A stretch of DNA of 64,000 nt from JAQBQH01 sp035607415 (GTDB lineage: Bacteria > Myxococcota_A > Polyangia > Palsa-1104): assembly GCA_035607415.1 (NCBI GenBank), contig DATNAQ010000035.1, positions 1 through 64,000 of the forward strand. Reading direction: 5' to 3'. This document shows, piece after piece, positions 56,556 through 64,000 of this stretch. The notes below the pieces were generated by a model. It worked only from the letters and a program-made list of their open reading frames with translations, was not told the DNA's origin and did no database searches. The stretch's first letter is position 1. Every line of letters starts with the position of its first letter. A program made the translations under genes and the position numbers.

Positions 56556-57694
56556 TCGCGCTCGTCCTCTCGCTCGGGATTACGGTCGCGGGGTTCGCCG
56601 CGCCGTCGGAGATCATCTTTCCACAGCAACAGCTGCCGATCGCGTTCTCGCACGCCAAGCACCTGGCCAAGAAGATCGAGTGCGACTTCTGCCACGAGGC
56701 GGCGCCGAAGTCGACGCGCTCGTCGGACAACCTGATCCCGACGCGCGACGTCTGCGAGACCTGCCATCCGCCGAACAAGCAGCATCCCGAGCTCAGCATC
56801 GGCGCCGACCTCGCCAAGGTCGTCATGCCGGCGCCGAACCTCAAGTTCGATCACGCGGTCCACGTCGACAAGGGCGTGCCCTGCACGCGCTGCCACGCGG
56901 CGCTCGATCGCATCGATCTCGCGACGCGCAATCAGCTGCCGACGATGGGGCTGTGCCTTTCGTGCCACGACTCGCGGCGCGCGGCGATGCACGGGCCGTC
57001 GCGCTGCGCGACCTGCCACCTGGTCAAGCCCGACAACACGCTCGAGACCAACCTGCCGACGGGCACGCTCGAGCCATCGGGCGCGCTGCGCGGCGACGCG
57101 CACACGCTCGAGTTCCGCACCAAGCACTCGTCGGTCGCGGCCAGCGATCCGAAGTACTGCGCCAACTGCCATCGCCAGCAGTTCTGCCTCGACTGCCACA
57201 ACGGCGTGGTCAAGCCGATGGACTTCCACGGCAACGACTACCTCGATCGCCACGCCATCGACGCGCGCAAGGACTCGCCGCGCTGCGAGGGCTGCCACCG
57301 CCTGCAGTCGTTCTGCCTCGGCTGCCACGAGCGGCTCGGGGTCGTCGACATCCGCACCGGCGTCGACGGCGCGTTCGCGCCCATCGGCACGCAGCGCTTC
57401 CATCCGGTCGGCTGGTCCGATCCGGTGGCGGCGGGCGATCCGAACCATCACAAGTGGCAGGCCGAGCGCAACATCCGGCAGTGCGTGTCGTGCCACCGTC
57501 AGGAGACGTGCCTGCAGTGCCACGCCACCAACGGTTCGGCGGCGGGCGGCGGGGGCAAGATGTGGGTCAACCCGCACCCGGGCAACTGGGCCGGCTCGGC
57601 GCGCTGCCAGGCGATGGCCGACCGCAACGTCCGCGTGTGCATGCGCTGCCACTCCACGAACGACACGGCCGAGCTAAGCTGTCGGAGCCCATGA
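56540..57694 (+). CDS. 12-haem c-type cytochrome
   Basis: 384 residues with 12 CxxCH motifs: CDFCH, CETCH, CTRCH, CLSCH, CATCH, CANCH, CLDCH, CEGCH, CLGCH, CVSCH, CLQCH, CMRCH. The N-terminus (WILIALVLSLGITVAGFAAP) is a signal peptide or anchor, so the haems are outside the cytoplasm. Several segments have the cytochrome c7/class III look (FSHAKHL...CDFCHEAAP; FDHAVHVDKGVPCTRCH). It is likely a redox relay. GTG 56540 or TTG 56552 is the start. The stop overlaps the next ATG (ATGA). Confidence 0.9.
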   Translation: MEWILIALVLSLGITVAGFAAPSEIIFPQQQLPIAFSHAKHLAKKIECDFCHEAAPKSTRSSDNLIPTRDVCETCHPPNKQHPELSIGADLAKVVMPAPNLKFDHAVHVDKGVPCTRCHAALDRIDLATRNQLPTMGLCLSCHDSRRAAMHGPSRCATCHLVKPDNTLETNLPTGTLEPSGALRGDAHTLEFRTKHSSVAASDPKYCANCHRQQFCLDCHNGVVKPMDFHGNDYLDRHAIDARKDSPRCEGCHRLQSFCLGCHERLGVVDIRTGVDGAFAPIGTQRFHPVGWSDPVAAGDPNHHKWQAERNIRQCVSCHRQETCLQCHATNGSAAGGGGKMWVNPHPGNWAGSARCQAMADRNVRVCMRCHSTNDTAELSCRSP

Positions 57695-58275
57695 TCACCT
57701 TCTATTACGACGTCGTCTGTCCGTATGCGTATCTGGCCTCGACGCAGATCGAAGCGGTGGCGGCGCGTGTCAACGTCGAGATCGAGTGGGTGCCGGTGCT
57801 GCTCGGCGGGATCTTTCGCGCCATCGGGCAGTCCGATGTGCCGGCGGCGGCGATGCCCAAAGCGAAACAGCATTTGAATCTGCTCGATATGAAACGATAT
57901 GCCGCATATTACGGCGTGCCGTTGCAGCTGCACCCGCGCCATCCGCTGCGCTCGGTGGAGGCGATGCGCCTTCTGCACACCGTCGAGGGCGCGGCGCGCG
58001 TGGCCATGACCAAGGCGCTCTATCGCGCGCACTTCGTGGAGAACCGCGATATCTCGGATAAAGCCGTATTGGCCGATTTTGGTGATATCGCGAAATTGGA
58101 TTCGCCCGATATCAAGGAGGCGCTGCGGCACGCCACCGATCGCGCGGTCGCCGACGGCGCCTTCGGCGTGCCGTCGTTCGTGATCGAGCAGGCGGGGCGC
58201 CGTCTCCTCTTCTGGGGACAGGATCGGCTGTTCCTGGTCGGCAAGGCGCTCGGCGGCTGGCAGGTGCCGGGATGA
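57691..58275 (+). CDS. DsbA-fold 2-hydroxychromene-2-carboxylate isomerase-like protein 1
   Basis: 194 residues of the DsbA/kappa-GST fold. It begins ITFYYDVVCPYAYLASTQIE, where Cys replaces the catalytic Ser of HCCA isomerases (DFxSPYxYL). Later signatures: VPVLLGGIFRAIG, HPLRSVEAMRLLHTV and FGVPSFVIEQAGRRLLFWGQDRL. No signal peptide, so cytoplasmic. Coupled to the cytochrome gene upstream (ATGA) and to a paralogue downstream (ATGA). The substrate is unknown; related proteins use glutathione. Confidence 0.85.
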   Translation: MITFYYDVVCPYAYLASTQIEAVAARVNVEIEWVPVLLGGIFRAIGQSDVPAAAMPKAKQHLNLLDMKRYAAYYGVPLQLHPRHPLRSVEAMRLLHTVEGAARVAMTKALYRAHFVENRDISDKAVLADFGDIAKLDSPDIKEALRHATDRAVADGAFGVPSFVIEQAGRRLLFWGQDRLFLVGKALGGWQVPG

Positions 58276-58883
58276 GCGCCACGCCGCCAAAAGACGAAGC
58301 AGCGCTGACGTTCTATTACGACTTCTCGTCGCCGTACGCCTACCTCGGCGCCACGCAGGTCGAGCGAGTCGCGCGCGAGACCGGGGCGCGCCTGCGCTGG
58401 CGGCCGATCCTCGTCGGCGCGCTGTTCAACGCCATCGGTACGCCGAACGTGCCGCTCGACGACTTCCCCGCGGCGAAGCGCTCGTACATGCTGCGCGACC
58501 TCCACCATTGGGCCGGCCATTGGGGCGTGCAGTTTCGCTGGCCGACCCGCTTTCCGATGCGCACGGTCGCGCCGCTGCGCATGATCTACGCCGCCGAGGC
58601 CGCCGGCGGCGACGTGGCCGCGCTGACGCACGCGCTGTTCCGCGCCTATTGGGTCGAGGATCGTGACATCGCCGACGCGGCGGTGCTCGCGACCATCGGC
58701 GACACGTCGCAGATCGAGGCGCCCACGATCAAGGCCGCCCTGCGTGCCGCCACCGACGAGGCCATCGCCGCCGGCGTGTGCGGCGTGCCCTCGTTCCTCG
58801 CGCGCGGGCATCTCTTCTGGGGCCAGGATCGCCTGGAGCTGGTCTCACGCACGCTCGGCGGCTGGGACCCGCCGTCGCTGTAG
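58272..58883 (+). CDS. DsbA-fold 2-hydroxychromene-2-carboxylate isomerase-like protein 2
   Basis: 203 residues, paralogue of the gene before it. LTFYYDFSSPYAYLGATQVE keeps the canonical Ser-Pro-Tyr site; RPILVGALFNAIG, FPMRTVAPLRMIYAAE and CGVPSFLARGHLFWGQDRLELV follow. The overlap with the first paralogue is ATGA. The end overlaps the opposing glycosyltransferase gene by 39 bp. The two tandem copies differ at the active-site position (Cys versus Ser). Confidence 0.87.
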   Translation: MSATPPKDEAALTFYYDFSSPYAYLGATQVERVARETGARLRWRPILVGALFNAIGTPNVPLDDFPAAKRSYMLRDLHHWAGHWGVQFRWPTRFPMRTVAPLRMIYAAEAAGGDVAALTHALFRAYWVEDRDIADAAVLATIGDTSQIEAPTIKAALRAATDEAIAAGVCGVPSFLARGHLFWGQDRLELVSRTLGGWDPPSL

Positions 58884-60251
58884 CCGCGCGCGCACGGCGG
58901 CGAACCCGAGCGCGACGCCGGCGCCCGAGAGCGCCATCATCGCCGGGAAGCTCTCGACCATGTAGCGCTCGACGGGGAACGGATGCGCGATCGCATGCAG
59001 CCCCGCGCGCGCCGCCACCGCGGCGACGAGGACGACGACGAACCAGCGATCGCGGCGCCACAGGAGGATCGCGCCGACGAGCGCGAGCGCGAACAAGACG
59101 CGCTCGAAGATGTTGTAGGCGCGCCGCCAGAACGGAAGGTGCAAGAGGCGCGAGCGCACCGGCAGCTCCCACTCGGGCATCGGCGTCCACTCGGCGAGGA
59201 AGCGCCGGAACGGCAGGCCGATCCAATAGTGCAGCGGCCGCCGCGCGCGCCGCTCCTGCGCCAGCCGATCGAACTGCGCGTCGAGGGCCGGCGTCAGGCC
59301 GCCGTGGTTGTAGTGCTCGAACAGATCGGTCACGAGCGCCTTCTCCGCGTCCGAGTCCCACATCGCGGGCAAAAGGATGCCGCTGCGGTCGGTCTTGAGA
59401 TAACCGTTGTTCGCCACCTTGAGGAGCGCAAAGTCCTGCCCCCACGCGCCGGTGCCCCACGAGCGCATCCAGCGCATCATGCCGAGCGGCAGCGGGCGGC
59501 CATCCTGGCGCATCCAGAAGGTGCCCTCGGGATGCAGCTCGCCGAACTGGCGATAGTTGCGGATCGGCCACGGCGCGAACACCACGAGCGCGACGGCGGC
59601 GAAGAGCGCGCCGCGCGCCAGCCGCACGCGCCAGGTGCGCGCGCCGAGCCACAGCGCGAGCGCGACCGGGGGAAGGATCGCGAAGCCATCGATGCGCGTC
59701 AGCTGCAACAGGCCGAACGCGACGCCGGCGCCGGCGGCCCAGCGCCAGCCCTCGCGCAGCGCGCAGAACAGCGTCAGCGTCGTCAGGAACGTCGCCAGCG
59801 ACTCCGACAGCCCGTAGCACGACAGGAACACGAGCATCGGGCAGACCACGACCGCGACGAAGCCGGCCCACGCCGCGCCGAGGCCGATCCGGCGATCGCG
59901 CAGCATGAAGAAGACGAGCAGCGCCGAGCCGATGTCGAGCCACGCGTTGGCCTGCGACGCGATCCACAGGTGCTCGTGCAGCGGCAGCGGCGCCTGGTGC
60001 ACCACCGCCGCCAGGAACAGCGGGTACCCCGGCAGCCGCGAGTACTGCAGCGCCTTGGTCGCCGAAAAGGCGAGCCGGTGATCCGCGATCAGCTGTTGCG
60101 ACAGCGCGTAGTACTGCAGGCCGTCACCGGCCGGCGCGTGCCAGCTCTGCACCACCAGGAGGCGAAAGACGAGGGCGAGCCCCACGACCGCGACGACGAG
60201 GGCGGCGCGGCGAACGTTCGGCCGGCGCAGCCACTCGAGCACGCGCCGCAC
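58845..60251 (-). CDS. GT-C (family 39-like) membrane glycosyltransferase
   Basis: 468 residues with 10-12 membrane helices. The first luminal loop after helix 1 has APAGDGLQYYALSQQLI (the GDxxxY pattern of GT39/ArnT-type enzymes with the catalytic acidic residue), followed by SRLPGYPLFLAAV. The C-terminal external portion is about 130 residues (HPEGTFWMRQDGRP...). Such enzymes transfer sugars from polyprenyl phosphates to lipids or proteins in the envelope. It starts 3 bp after the peptidase gene on the same strand. Confidence 0.8.
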   Translation of the reverse strand: MRRVLEWLRRPNVRRAALVVAVVGLALVFRLLVVQSWHAPAGDGLQYYALSQQLIADHRLAFSATKALQYSRLPGYPLFLAAVVHQAPLPLHEHLWIASQANAWLDIGSALLVFFMLRDRRIGLGAAWAGFVAVVVCPMLVFLSCYGLSESLATFLTTLTLFCALREGWRWAAGAGVAFGLLQLTRIDGFAILPPVALALWLGARTWRVRLARGALFAAVALVVFAPWPIRNYRQFGELHPEGTFWMRQDGRPLPLGMMRWMRSWGTGAWGQDFALLKVANNGYLKTDRSGILLPAMWDSDAEKALVTDLFEHYNHGGLTPALDAQFDRLAQERRARRPLHYWIGLPFRRFLAEWTPMPEWELPVRSRLLHLPFWRRAYNIFERVLFALALVGAILLWRRDRWFVVVLVAAVAARAGLHAIAHPFPVERYMVESFPAMMALSGAGVALGFAAVRARLQRRRVPAAERA

Positions 60252-60254
60252 GCG

Positions 60255-60821
60255 TCAGTGCCCGCGCCAGAAGCGGATGGGACCCACGTCCGCGTGCACG
60301 AACTTCGATTCGGGGTAGTAGCCGACGCCGCCGAGCTTGAGCGAGCGGATGTAGCGCAGGAGGATCTTGGTGGGCACGCCGGCGACGCGAAAGTCGACGG
60401 CGGTGCCGCGCGGATGCTGGGACTCGCGCGCCACCTCGTGGCCTTTCTTGCGCAGCATGAGCTGATACTTCGGCGCGCGGAAGCCCGAGACGATCTCGAC
60501 GTAGCGAGCGTGGAACTTCTCGGCCGCGCGCACCACCGTCTCGAAGAGGCGCGGATCCATCTTGGTGGTCTGGTTGGTCCAGTGGTCGCGCGTGATCTGG
60601 TTGAACGGGGCCGCCGGCGTCGGCGTCGGACCCAGCGTCACCGGCAGCGACTCGTTGGTCCAGACGTTGTGCAGCGTCAGGACCGGCATCGCCGCCGGCG
60701 GCGGCGGCCTGGTCGCGCGCACGTCCGTGCGCTCCTGCTTGTCGCGCAGGAAGGCTTCCTTCTTCGACAGGTCGGCCGCTTCCAGCGTGCTGAACAGGAT
60801 GGGCGCGACGAGGAAGTGCAT
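60255..60821 (-). CDS. M15-type (DUF882/MepK-like) peptidoglycan peptidase
   Basis: 188 residues. A hydrophobic start (MHFLVAPILFSTLEAADL) may be a weak signal peptide. Zinc ligands typical of DUF882/YcbK: SGFRAPKYQLML, QHPRGTAVDFRV (H and D) and FVHADVGPIRFWRG (H). These enzymes cut peptide cross-links in the periplasm. The ATG overlaps the larE stop (TGATG), so it is translated with the sulfur operon though its role looks unrelated. Confidence 0.82.
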   Translation of the reverse strand: MHFLVAPILFSTLEAADLSKKEAFLRDKQERTDVRATRPPPPAAMPVLTLHNVWTNESLPVTLGPTPTPAAPFNQITRDHWTNQTTKMDPRLFETVVRAAEKFHARYVEIVSGFRAPKYQLMLRKKGHEVARESQHPRGTAVDFRVAGVPTKILLRYIRSLKLGGVGYYPESKFVHADVGPIRFWRGH

Positions 60822-61645
60822 CACGGGCGGCGACGCAGCTGCGTGAGCGTCTCGTTCATCGCGCCCGAGCGGAAGCCTTCGAGGTCGAGCGCGACGTAGG
60901 TGAAGCCGGCGCGCTTGCCGAGCGCGACGATCTCGGCGCGCCGCTCGACGGCGAGCGCGAGCGCGTCGCCTTCGAGCTCGAGGCGCGCGACGCTGTCGTG
61001 ATAGCGCACGCGCAGCTGGCGGAAGCCGAGGTCGTAGAGCCCTTCCTCGAAGCCGTCGATCTGCTGAAGGCGCGCCGGCGTGATCTCGGTGCCGTAGGGA
61101 AAGCGCGACGACAGGCAGGCGAGCTGCGGCTTGTCCCACGTCGACAGGCCGAGCGCCTGCGAGACCGCGCGCACCTCGGCCTTGGTCAGCTCGGCCTCGA
61201 CGAGCGGATGGCGCGCGCCGCGCTCGTTGGCCGCGGCGAGGCCGGGGCGGTGATCGCCGAGATCGTCGACGTTGGTGCCGAGCAGGACCGCGTCGAGCCC
61301 GTGCTTGTGCGCGTGCGGCTGCGCCAGCTCGAGCAGCTCGGCCTTGCAGTGGTAGCAGCGATCGGTCGGGTTCATCTTGAACCCCGGGCGCTCGAGCTCG
61401 TGCGACTCGACGACGTCGAGCGCCACGCCCACTTCGGCGGCGAAGGCGACCGCGCGGGCGCGCTCGCGGCGCGCCATCGTCGGCGACACCGCGGTCAGCG
61501 CGCGGGCGCGCGCGCCGAGCTCGTCGGCGGCGATCTTGAGGACCAGCGCCGAGTCCGCGCCGCCGGAGAACGCGACCAGCGCCGATCGGTAGCCGCGCAC
61601 GACCTGACGCAGCTTGTCGAGCTTGGCGCTGGTCGTCGAGGCCAT
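60821..61645 (-). CDS. larE: ATP-dependent sacrificial sulfur transferase LarE family
   Basis: 274 residues. PP-loop LVAFSGGADSALVLKIA (about 23-39), SPTMARRERARA, TDRCYHCKAEL, LGTNVDDLGDHRPGL, and KPQLACLSSRFPYGTEI with the Cys that LarE proteins give up as sulfur donor. In Lactobacillus LarE makes the nickel-pincer cofactor of lactate racemase; larB and larC are not adjacent here, so another acceptor is possible. Starts in a TGATG overlap with sat. Same strand as sat, tusA-like and dsrE-like genes. Confidence 0.88.
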   Translation of the reverse strand: MASTTSAKLDKLRQVVRGYRSALVAFSGGADSALVLKIAADELGARARALTAVSPTMARRERARAVAFAAEVGVALDVVESHELERPGFKMNPTDRCYHCKAELLELAQPHAHKHGLDAVLLGTNVDDLGDHRPGLAAANERGARHPLVEAELTKAEVRAVSQALGLSTWDKPQLACLSSRFPYGTEITPARLQQIDGFEEGLYDLGFRQLRVRYHDSVARLELEGDALALAVERRAEIVALGKRAGFTYVALDLEGFRSGAMNETLTQLRRRP

Positions 61646-62784
61646 CAATCTTTCATAGCACCGATGAGGATTCTTGCCACCTCGGGACGCACCACTTCGG
61701 GCGGCGGCTCTTGCCCGGCGGCGAGCATCTCGCGCAGGTGCGTGCCCGACAGGCTCACGCGCGCGCCGTCGTCGTGCGGGCAGCTCTTGTCGGTCGCCAT
61801 CGCGGCGCAGGCGCGGCAGTAGAAGGCGTGGTCGAAGGCGAGCGGCACGATGCCGAGCTCCTCGGGCGCGTAGCCGTCGAAGGCGCGCTGGGCGTCGTAG
61901 GCGCCGTAGAAGCCGCCGACGCCGGCGTGGTCGCGGCCGACGATGAAGTGGGTGCAGCCGTAGTTCTTGCGGATGAGCGCGTGGAAGATGGCCTCGCGCG
62001 GGCCGGCGTAGCGCATCGCCGCCGGCAGCGTCGCCAGGAGCACGCGGTCGGGTGGGTAGTAGGCGGCGATCAGCGCCTCGTAGGAGCGCACGCGCACGTC
62101 GGCGGGCACGTCGTCGCGCTTGGTGTCGCCGACGAGCGGGTGGATGAGGAGGCCGTCGGTGAGCTCGAGCGCGACCTTGGTCAGGTACTCGTGCGCGCGA
62201 TGGATCGGGTTGCGCGTCTGGAACGCGGCGATGCGCCGCCAGCCGTGCTCGTCGAAGATCGCGCGCGTCTCGGCCGGCGTGTGATGGTGCGCGGCGAAGC
62301 GCGGGCGCGGCAGCTCGACGACCTCGACGGTGCCGCCGACGTACGTGTCCGACTGCGCCTTCAGCCGCGCCACGCCTGGGTGGCGCTCGTCGTCGGTGCC
62401 GTAGACCGCGACGGCCTCGCGCGGATCGCGCCGGAAGATCTCCCCGACGGCGAGCACCGCGTGCAGCGTGCCGTGGTGCGCGAGCGCGATCTCGGCGCCG
62501 CGGCCGAGCGCGCTCGCCATCGCGGCCGGCGCCGGCAGCGTCACCGGGATCGTCCACGGCAGCCCGTCGGCGAGCCGCCCGTCGGCGAGGACGCGCTCGT
62601 AGTCGGCGCGGCACATGAAACCGTCGAGCGGCGAGAGCGCGCCGACGGCGATGAGCTCGAGGTCGCCGAGCTCGCGCGCCGACAGCTCGATCCGCGGCAT
62701 CACGTCCGCGCGCGCGCGTAGCTCGGCGGCACGCCCGGCGTCGGCGACGCGGTGGATCAGCGTTCCGCCGTGTGGCGCGATCAC
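61645..62784 (-). CDS. sat: sulfate adenylyltransferase
   Basis: Makes adenylyl sulfate (APS) from sulfate and ATP, or the reverse. 379 residues, normal for the dissimilatory/thiobacterial type. AAFQTRNPIHRAHEYL (QTRNPxHRAHE, about 185-200), HPLVGDTKRDDVPADVR and IVGRDHAGVGGFYGAYD (GRDHAG, about 280) are the signature sites, and CRACAAMATDKSCPHD supplies zinc-type cysteines. No APS kinase or reductase lies in the window. GTG 62784 overlaps the stop of the TusA-like gene (GTGA). Confidence 0.94.
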   Translation of the reverse strand: MIAPHGGTLIHRVADAGRAAELRARADVMPRIELSARELGDLELIAVGALSPLDGFMCRADYERVLADGRLADGLPWTIPVTLPAPAAMASALGRGAEIALAHHGTLHAVLAVGEIFRRDPREAVAVYGTDDERHPGVARLKAQSDTYVGGTVEVVELPRPRFAAHHHTPAETRAIFDEHGWRRIAAFQTRNPIHRAHEYLTKVALELTDGLLIHPLVGDTKRDDVPADVRVRSYEALIAAYYPPDRVLLATLPAAMRYAGPREAIFHALIRKNYGCTHFIVGRDHAGVGGFYGAYDAQRAFDGYAPEELGIVPLAFDHAFYCRACAAMATDKSCPHDDGARVSLSGTHLREMLAAGQEPPPEVVRPEVARILIGAMKD

Positions 62785-63059
62785 GTGCGCGGCGTCTTGC
62801 GCAGGCGCGGCTCGGCGCGCTTGATGGTGACGATGCGCCAGCGCGCGCCGCCGGGGGCACGCTCGGGGGTGATCGACACGACCTCTTGTCCCTCGGCCCG
62901 GAGCGAGCGCGGCACGTTCTCCGCCGCCGGCGCGTGGTCGACGAGGATGTGCAGCTCGGCGCCGAGCGGTAGCTCCTCGAGCCGCAGCTTGGCGCGCACG
63001 AACGTGTAGGGGCAGACCTCGCCGCCGAGATCGAGCTCTTCGTGCGCCGCTTCGCTCAC
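62781..63059 (-). CDS. TusA-family sulfur carrier
   Basis: 92 residues. LDLGGEVCPYTFVRAKLRLEELPLGAELHILVDH is the TusA/SirA fold, with the conserved Cys in CPYTF (CPxP in classical TusA). This variant is common in sulfur operons with sat. The sulfur rides on this cysteine as persulfide. GTG 63059 overlaps the stop of the DsrE-like gene and its own stop overlaps the sat start, so four genes in a row are coupled. Confidence 0.87.
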   Translation of the reverse strand: MSEAAHEELDLGGEVCPYTFVRAKLRLEELPLGAELHILVDHAPAAENVPRSLRAEGQEVVSITPERAPGGARWRIVTIKRAEPRLRKTPRT

Positions 63060-63649
63060 CAGCTGACCTCGATGTCGCACGACACGCGATGGTTGCTGGT
63101 CGCGACCTCGACGAAGCGATGGCCGAGCCCGCGCAGGGTCGCGATGGCCCGCAACAGCGACGGCGCATGCTCGTCCGACGCCAGGAGCGCCCGCGCCGGC
63201 GGCTCGACCACCACCACGACGGACAGATCGGCCGCCGCGTAGCCCACCGCCGCGCGCAGCGCCTGCGCGACCTTGGGATCGCGCGCGTCGCGCGTCAGCC
63301 GCACCGCCACGCGCCGCCCGGGGCCCGGCGTCGCGCCGTCGCTGTCGTCGATGCGCCCGCCGGTCATGGCCACCACGCGCGCCGCGTCGCGCACCATGGT
63401 CGCGTGATCCCACTGCGAGCCGAAGCGCGGCCCGCCCGCCGCCGCCGTCACGCCGCGCGCCTCGGCGTCCATCGCGCACAGCGCCGCGTCGAGCCCGTCG
63501 TCGATGGCGGCGACGAGGCGCGGCGCCGCCGCCGCGCGCACGCCCTCGTCCATCAGGAACAGCTGCGCCTCGTCGACGTTGCGCACGAGGTCGAGCGCGC
63601 GCTCGAGCATCCCCGGATCGGCGACGAGCACGCCGATCTCAAGGGCCAT
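63056..63649 (-). CDS. putative DsrE/DsrF-like sulfur-relay protein
   Basis: 197 residues. An alpha/beta chain beginning LEIGVLVADPGMLERALDLVRNVDEAQLFLMDEGV, a DsrE-like first half, with CAMDAEARG around residue 58 (the only clear Cys) and GSQWDHATMVRDAARVVAMT. The second half repeats a Rossmann-like pattern (VAVRLTRDARDPKVAQALRAAVGYAAADLSVVVVVE). DsrE-family proteins carry sulfur or sense it. The family call is by shape and context only. It overlaps the JAMM gene by 11 bp. Confidence 0.55.
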   Translation of the reverse strand: MALEIGVLVADPGMLERALDLVRNVDEAQLFLMDEGVRAAAAPRLVAAIDDGLDAALCAMDAEARGVTAAAGGPRFGSQWDHATMVRDAARVVAMTGGRIDDSDGATPGPGRRVAVRLTRDARDPKVAQALRAAVGYAAADLSVVVVVEPPARALLASDEHAPSLLRAIATLRGLGHRFVEVATSNHRVSCDIEVSW

Positions 63650-64000
63650 AGCTGCCGACCTCGACGAAGCGCCCGCCCGCGAAGCGAAACAGCTTGGCCC
63701 CGCGCACGCCGTCGGCGCGCACGTCGACGACGAGGTAATCGACCGGGTAGACGAGCTCGCCGTCGGCGACCGCGGCGCGCTCGTCCTCGGCGGAGAAGTA
63801 GGCGCCGACGCCGACGTGCGAGTGATAGATGATGCGCACCGGCCGCTCGCTCTTCTGCGATCGATCGAGGAAGAAGAGATCCTTGGCGCCGAGGTTGTAC
63901 GCCGTGCGCGCGTCGCGCGGGAACGCGGTCGGATCCTCGGCGTGCAGCGCGTTCTGCCGGTTCTCGCAGCGGCGCGGCTCGTCATGGCCGACGATGAAGC
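63639..64000 (-). CDS. JAMM/MPN (Mov34) metalloprotease, cut by window end
   Basis: The frame is open from the stop at 63639 to the window edge (120 residues seen). It contains HSHVGVGAYFSAED, the JAMM zinc motif HxHx(7)SxxD. In bacteria such proteases release or recycle ubiquitin-like sulfur carriers (for example Mec acting on CysO-cysteine in Mycobacterium). The catalytic Glu should be in the part outside the window. First visible gene of the sulfur operon running leftwards. Confidence 0.85.
   Translation of the reverse strand, partial: FIVGHDEPRRCENRQNALHAEDPTAFPRDARTAYNLGAKDLFFLDRSQKSERPVRIIYHSHVGVGAYFSAEDERAAVADGELVYPVDYLVVDVRADGVRGAKLFRFAGGRFVEVGSYGP

Overview
The window is very GC-rich, tightly packed bacterial chromosome. 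It reads like a member of the Myxococcota (formerly Deltaproteobacteria): several Hanks-type Ser/Thr kinases with PEGA, zinc-ribbon or AgmX-type C-terminal domains, many GTG/TTG starts, numerous lipoproteins including a Cys-rich NCGxCG protein, HEAT-repeat proteins, a Gld-like ABC transporter and large numbers of uncharacterised secreted proteins. I see no rRNA, tRNA, CRISPR array, insertion sequence or prophage. Almost all of it looks like core chromosome.

Layout. 1-2.5 kb: end of an unknown gene, a small membrane protein, a PLD-like protein divergent from nadD, and a DUF2520 Rossmann protein. 2.6-10 kb: secreted, HEAT-repeat and PQQ-propeller proteins, a 2Fe-2S ferredoxin, an AgmX-domain lipoprotein, a double cyclic-nucleotide-domain protein and an MshEN protein. 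10-15.6 kb: sulfur/RNA modification and translation genes (cysteine desulfurase, RumA-like methyltransferase, mnmA, zinc-ribbon proteins, rnc, infA). In what looks like an empty gap at 13.9-14.1 kb lies a tiny selenoprotein gene with two in-frame UGA codons, each followed by a SECIS-like hairpin. 15.6-21.8 kb: a Gld-type ABC export cassette plus DUF6178. 21.8-31.4 kb: MFS transporter, CBM9-like lipoprotein, then tilS, ftsH, folP, cdaA, cdaR-like, glmM. 31.4-36 kb: Cys-rich lipoprotein, pdxJ, acpS, nnrE/nnrD fusion, an ECF sigma factor and a PrsW protease overlapping tail to tail. 36-40.5 kb: an 800-aa HEAT protein, the only long non-coding stretch (about 1 kb), a lipoprotein and a small protein. 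40.4-53 kb: a PgpH-like HD phosphodiesterase, a pseudokinase, kinases, OmpA lipoprotein and a MEMO-type protein. 53-59 kb: kelch lipoprotein, outer-membrane barrel, 12-haem cytochrome and two thioredoxin-fold isomerase-like proteins. 59-64 kb: a GT-C glycosyltransferase, an M15-type peptidase and a sulfur-handling operon (JAMM protease, DsrE-like, TusA-like, sulfate adenylyltransferase, LarE) that runs off the window end.

Three observations cut across the annotation. (1) The hidden selenoprotein at 13903-14127 has a glutaredoxin-like UPYT active site and a second Sec three codons before the stop (UXX-stop). (2) At least nineteen starts have a TAnnnT hexamer 6-9 nt upstream, ten of them at exactly 6 nt, mostly without a Shine-Dalgarno sequence. 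This points to widespread leaderless transcription and helps choose starts. (3) A roughly 100-bp sequence occurs three times, each copy between two co-directional genes and ending at the start of the downstream gene.

Functionally, c-di-AMP synthesis (cdaA, cdaR-like, glmM) and probable breakdown (PgpH-like) are both present. Sulfur mobilisation appears twice (cysteine desulfurase/mnmA and the Sat-TusA-LarE operon). The barrel plus multihaem cytochrome suggests electron transfer across the outer membrane. Function names rest on motif recognition by eye; no database search was run.
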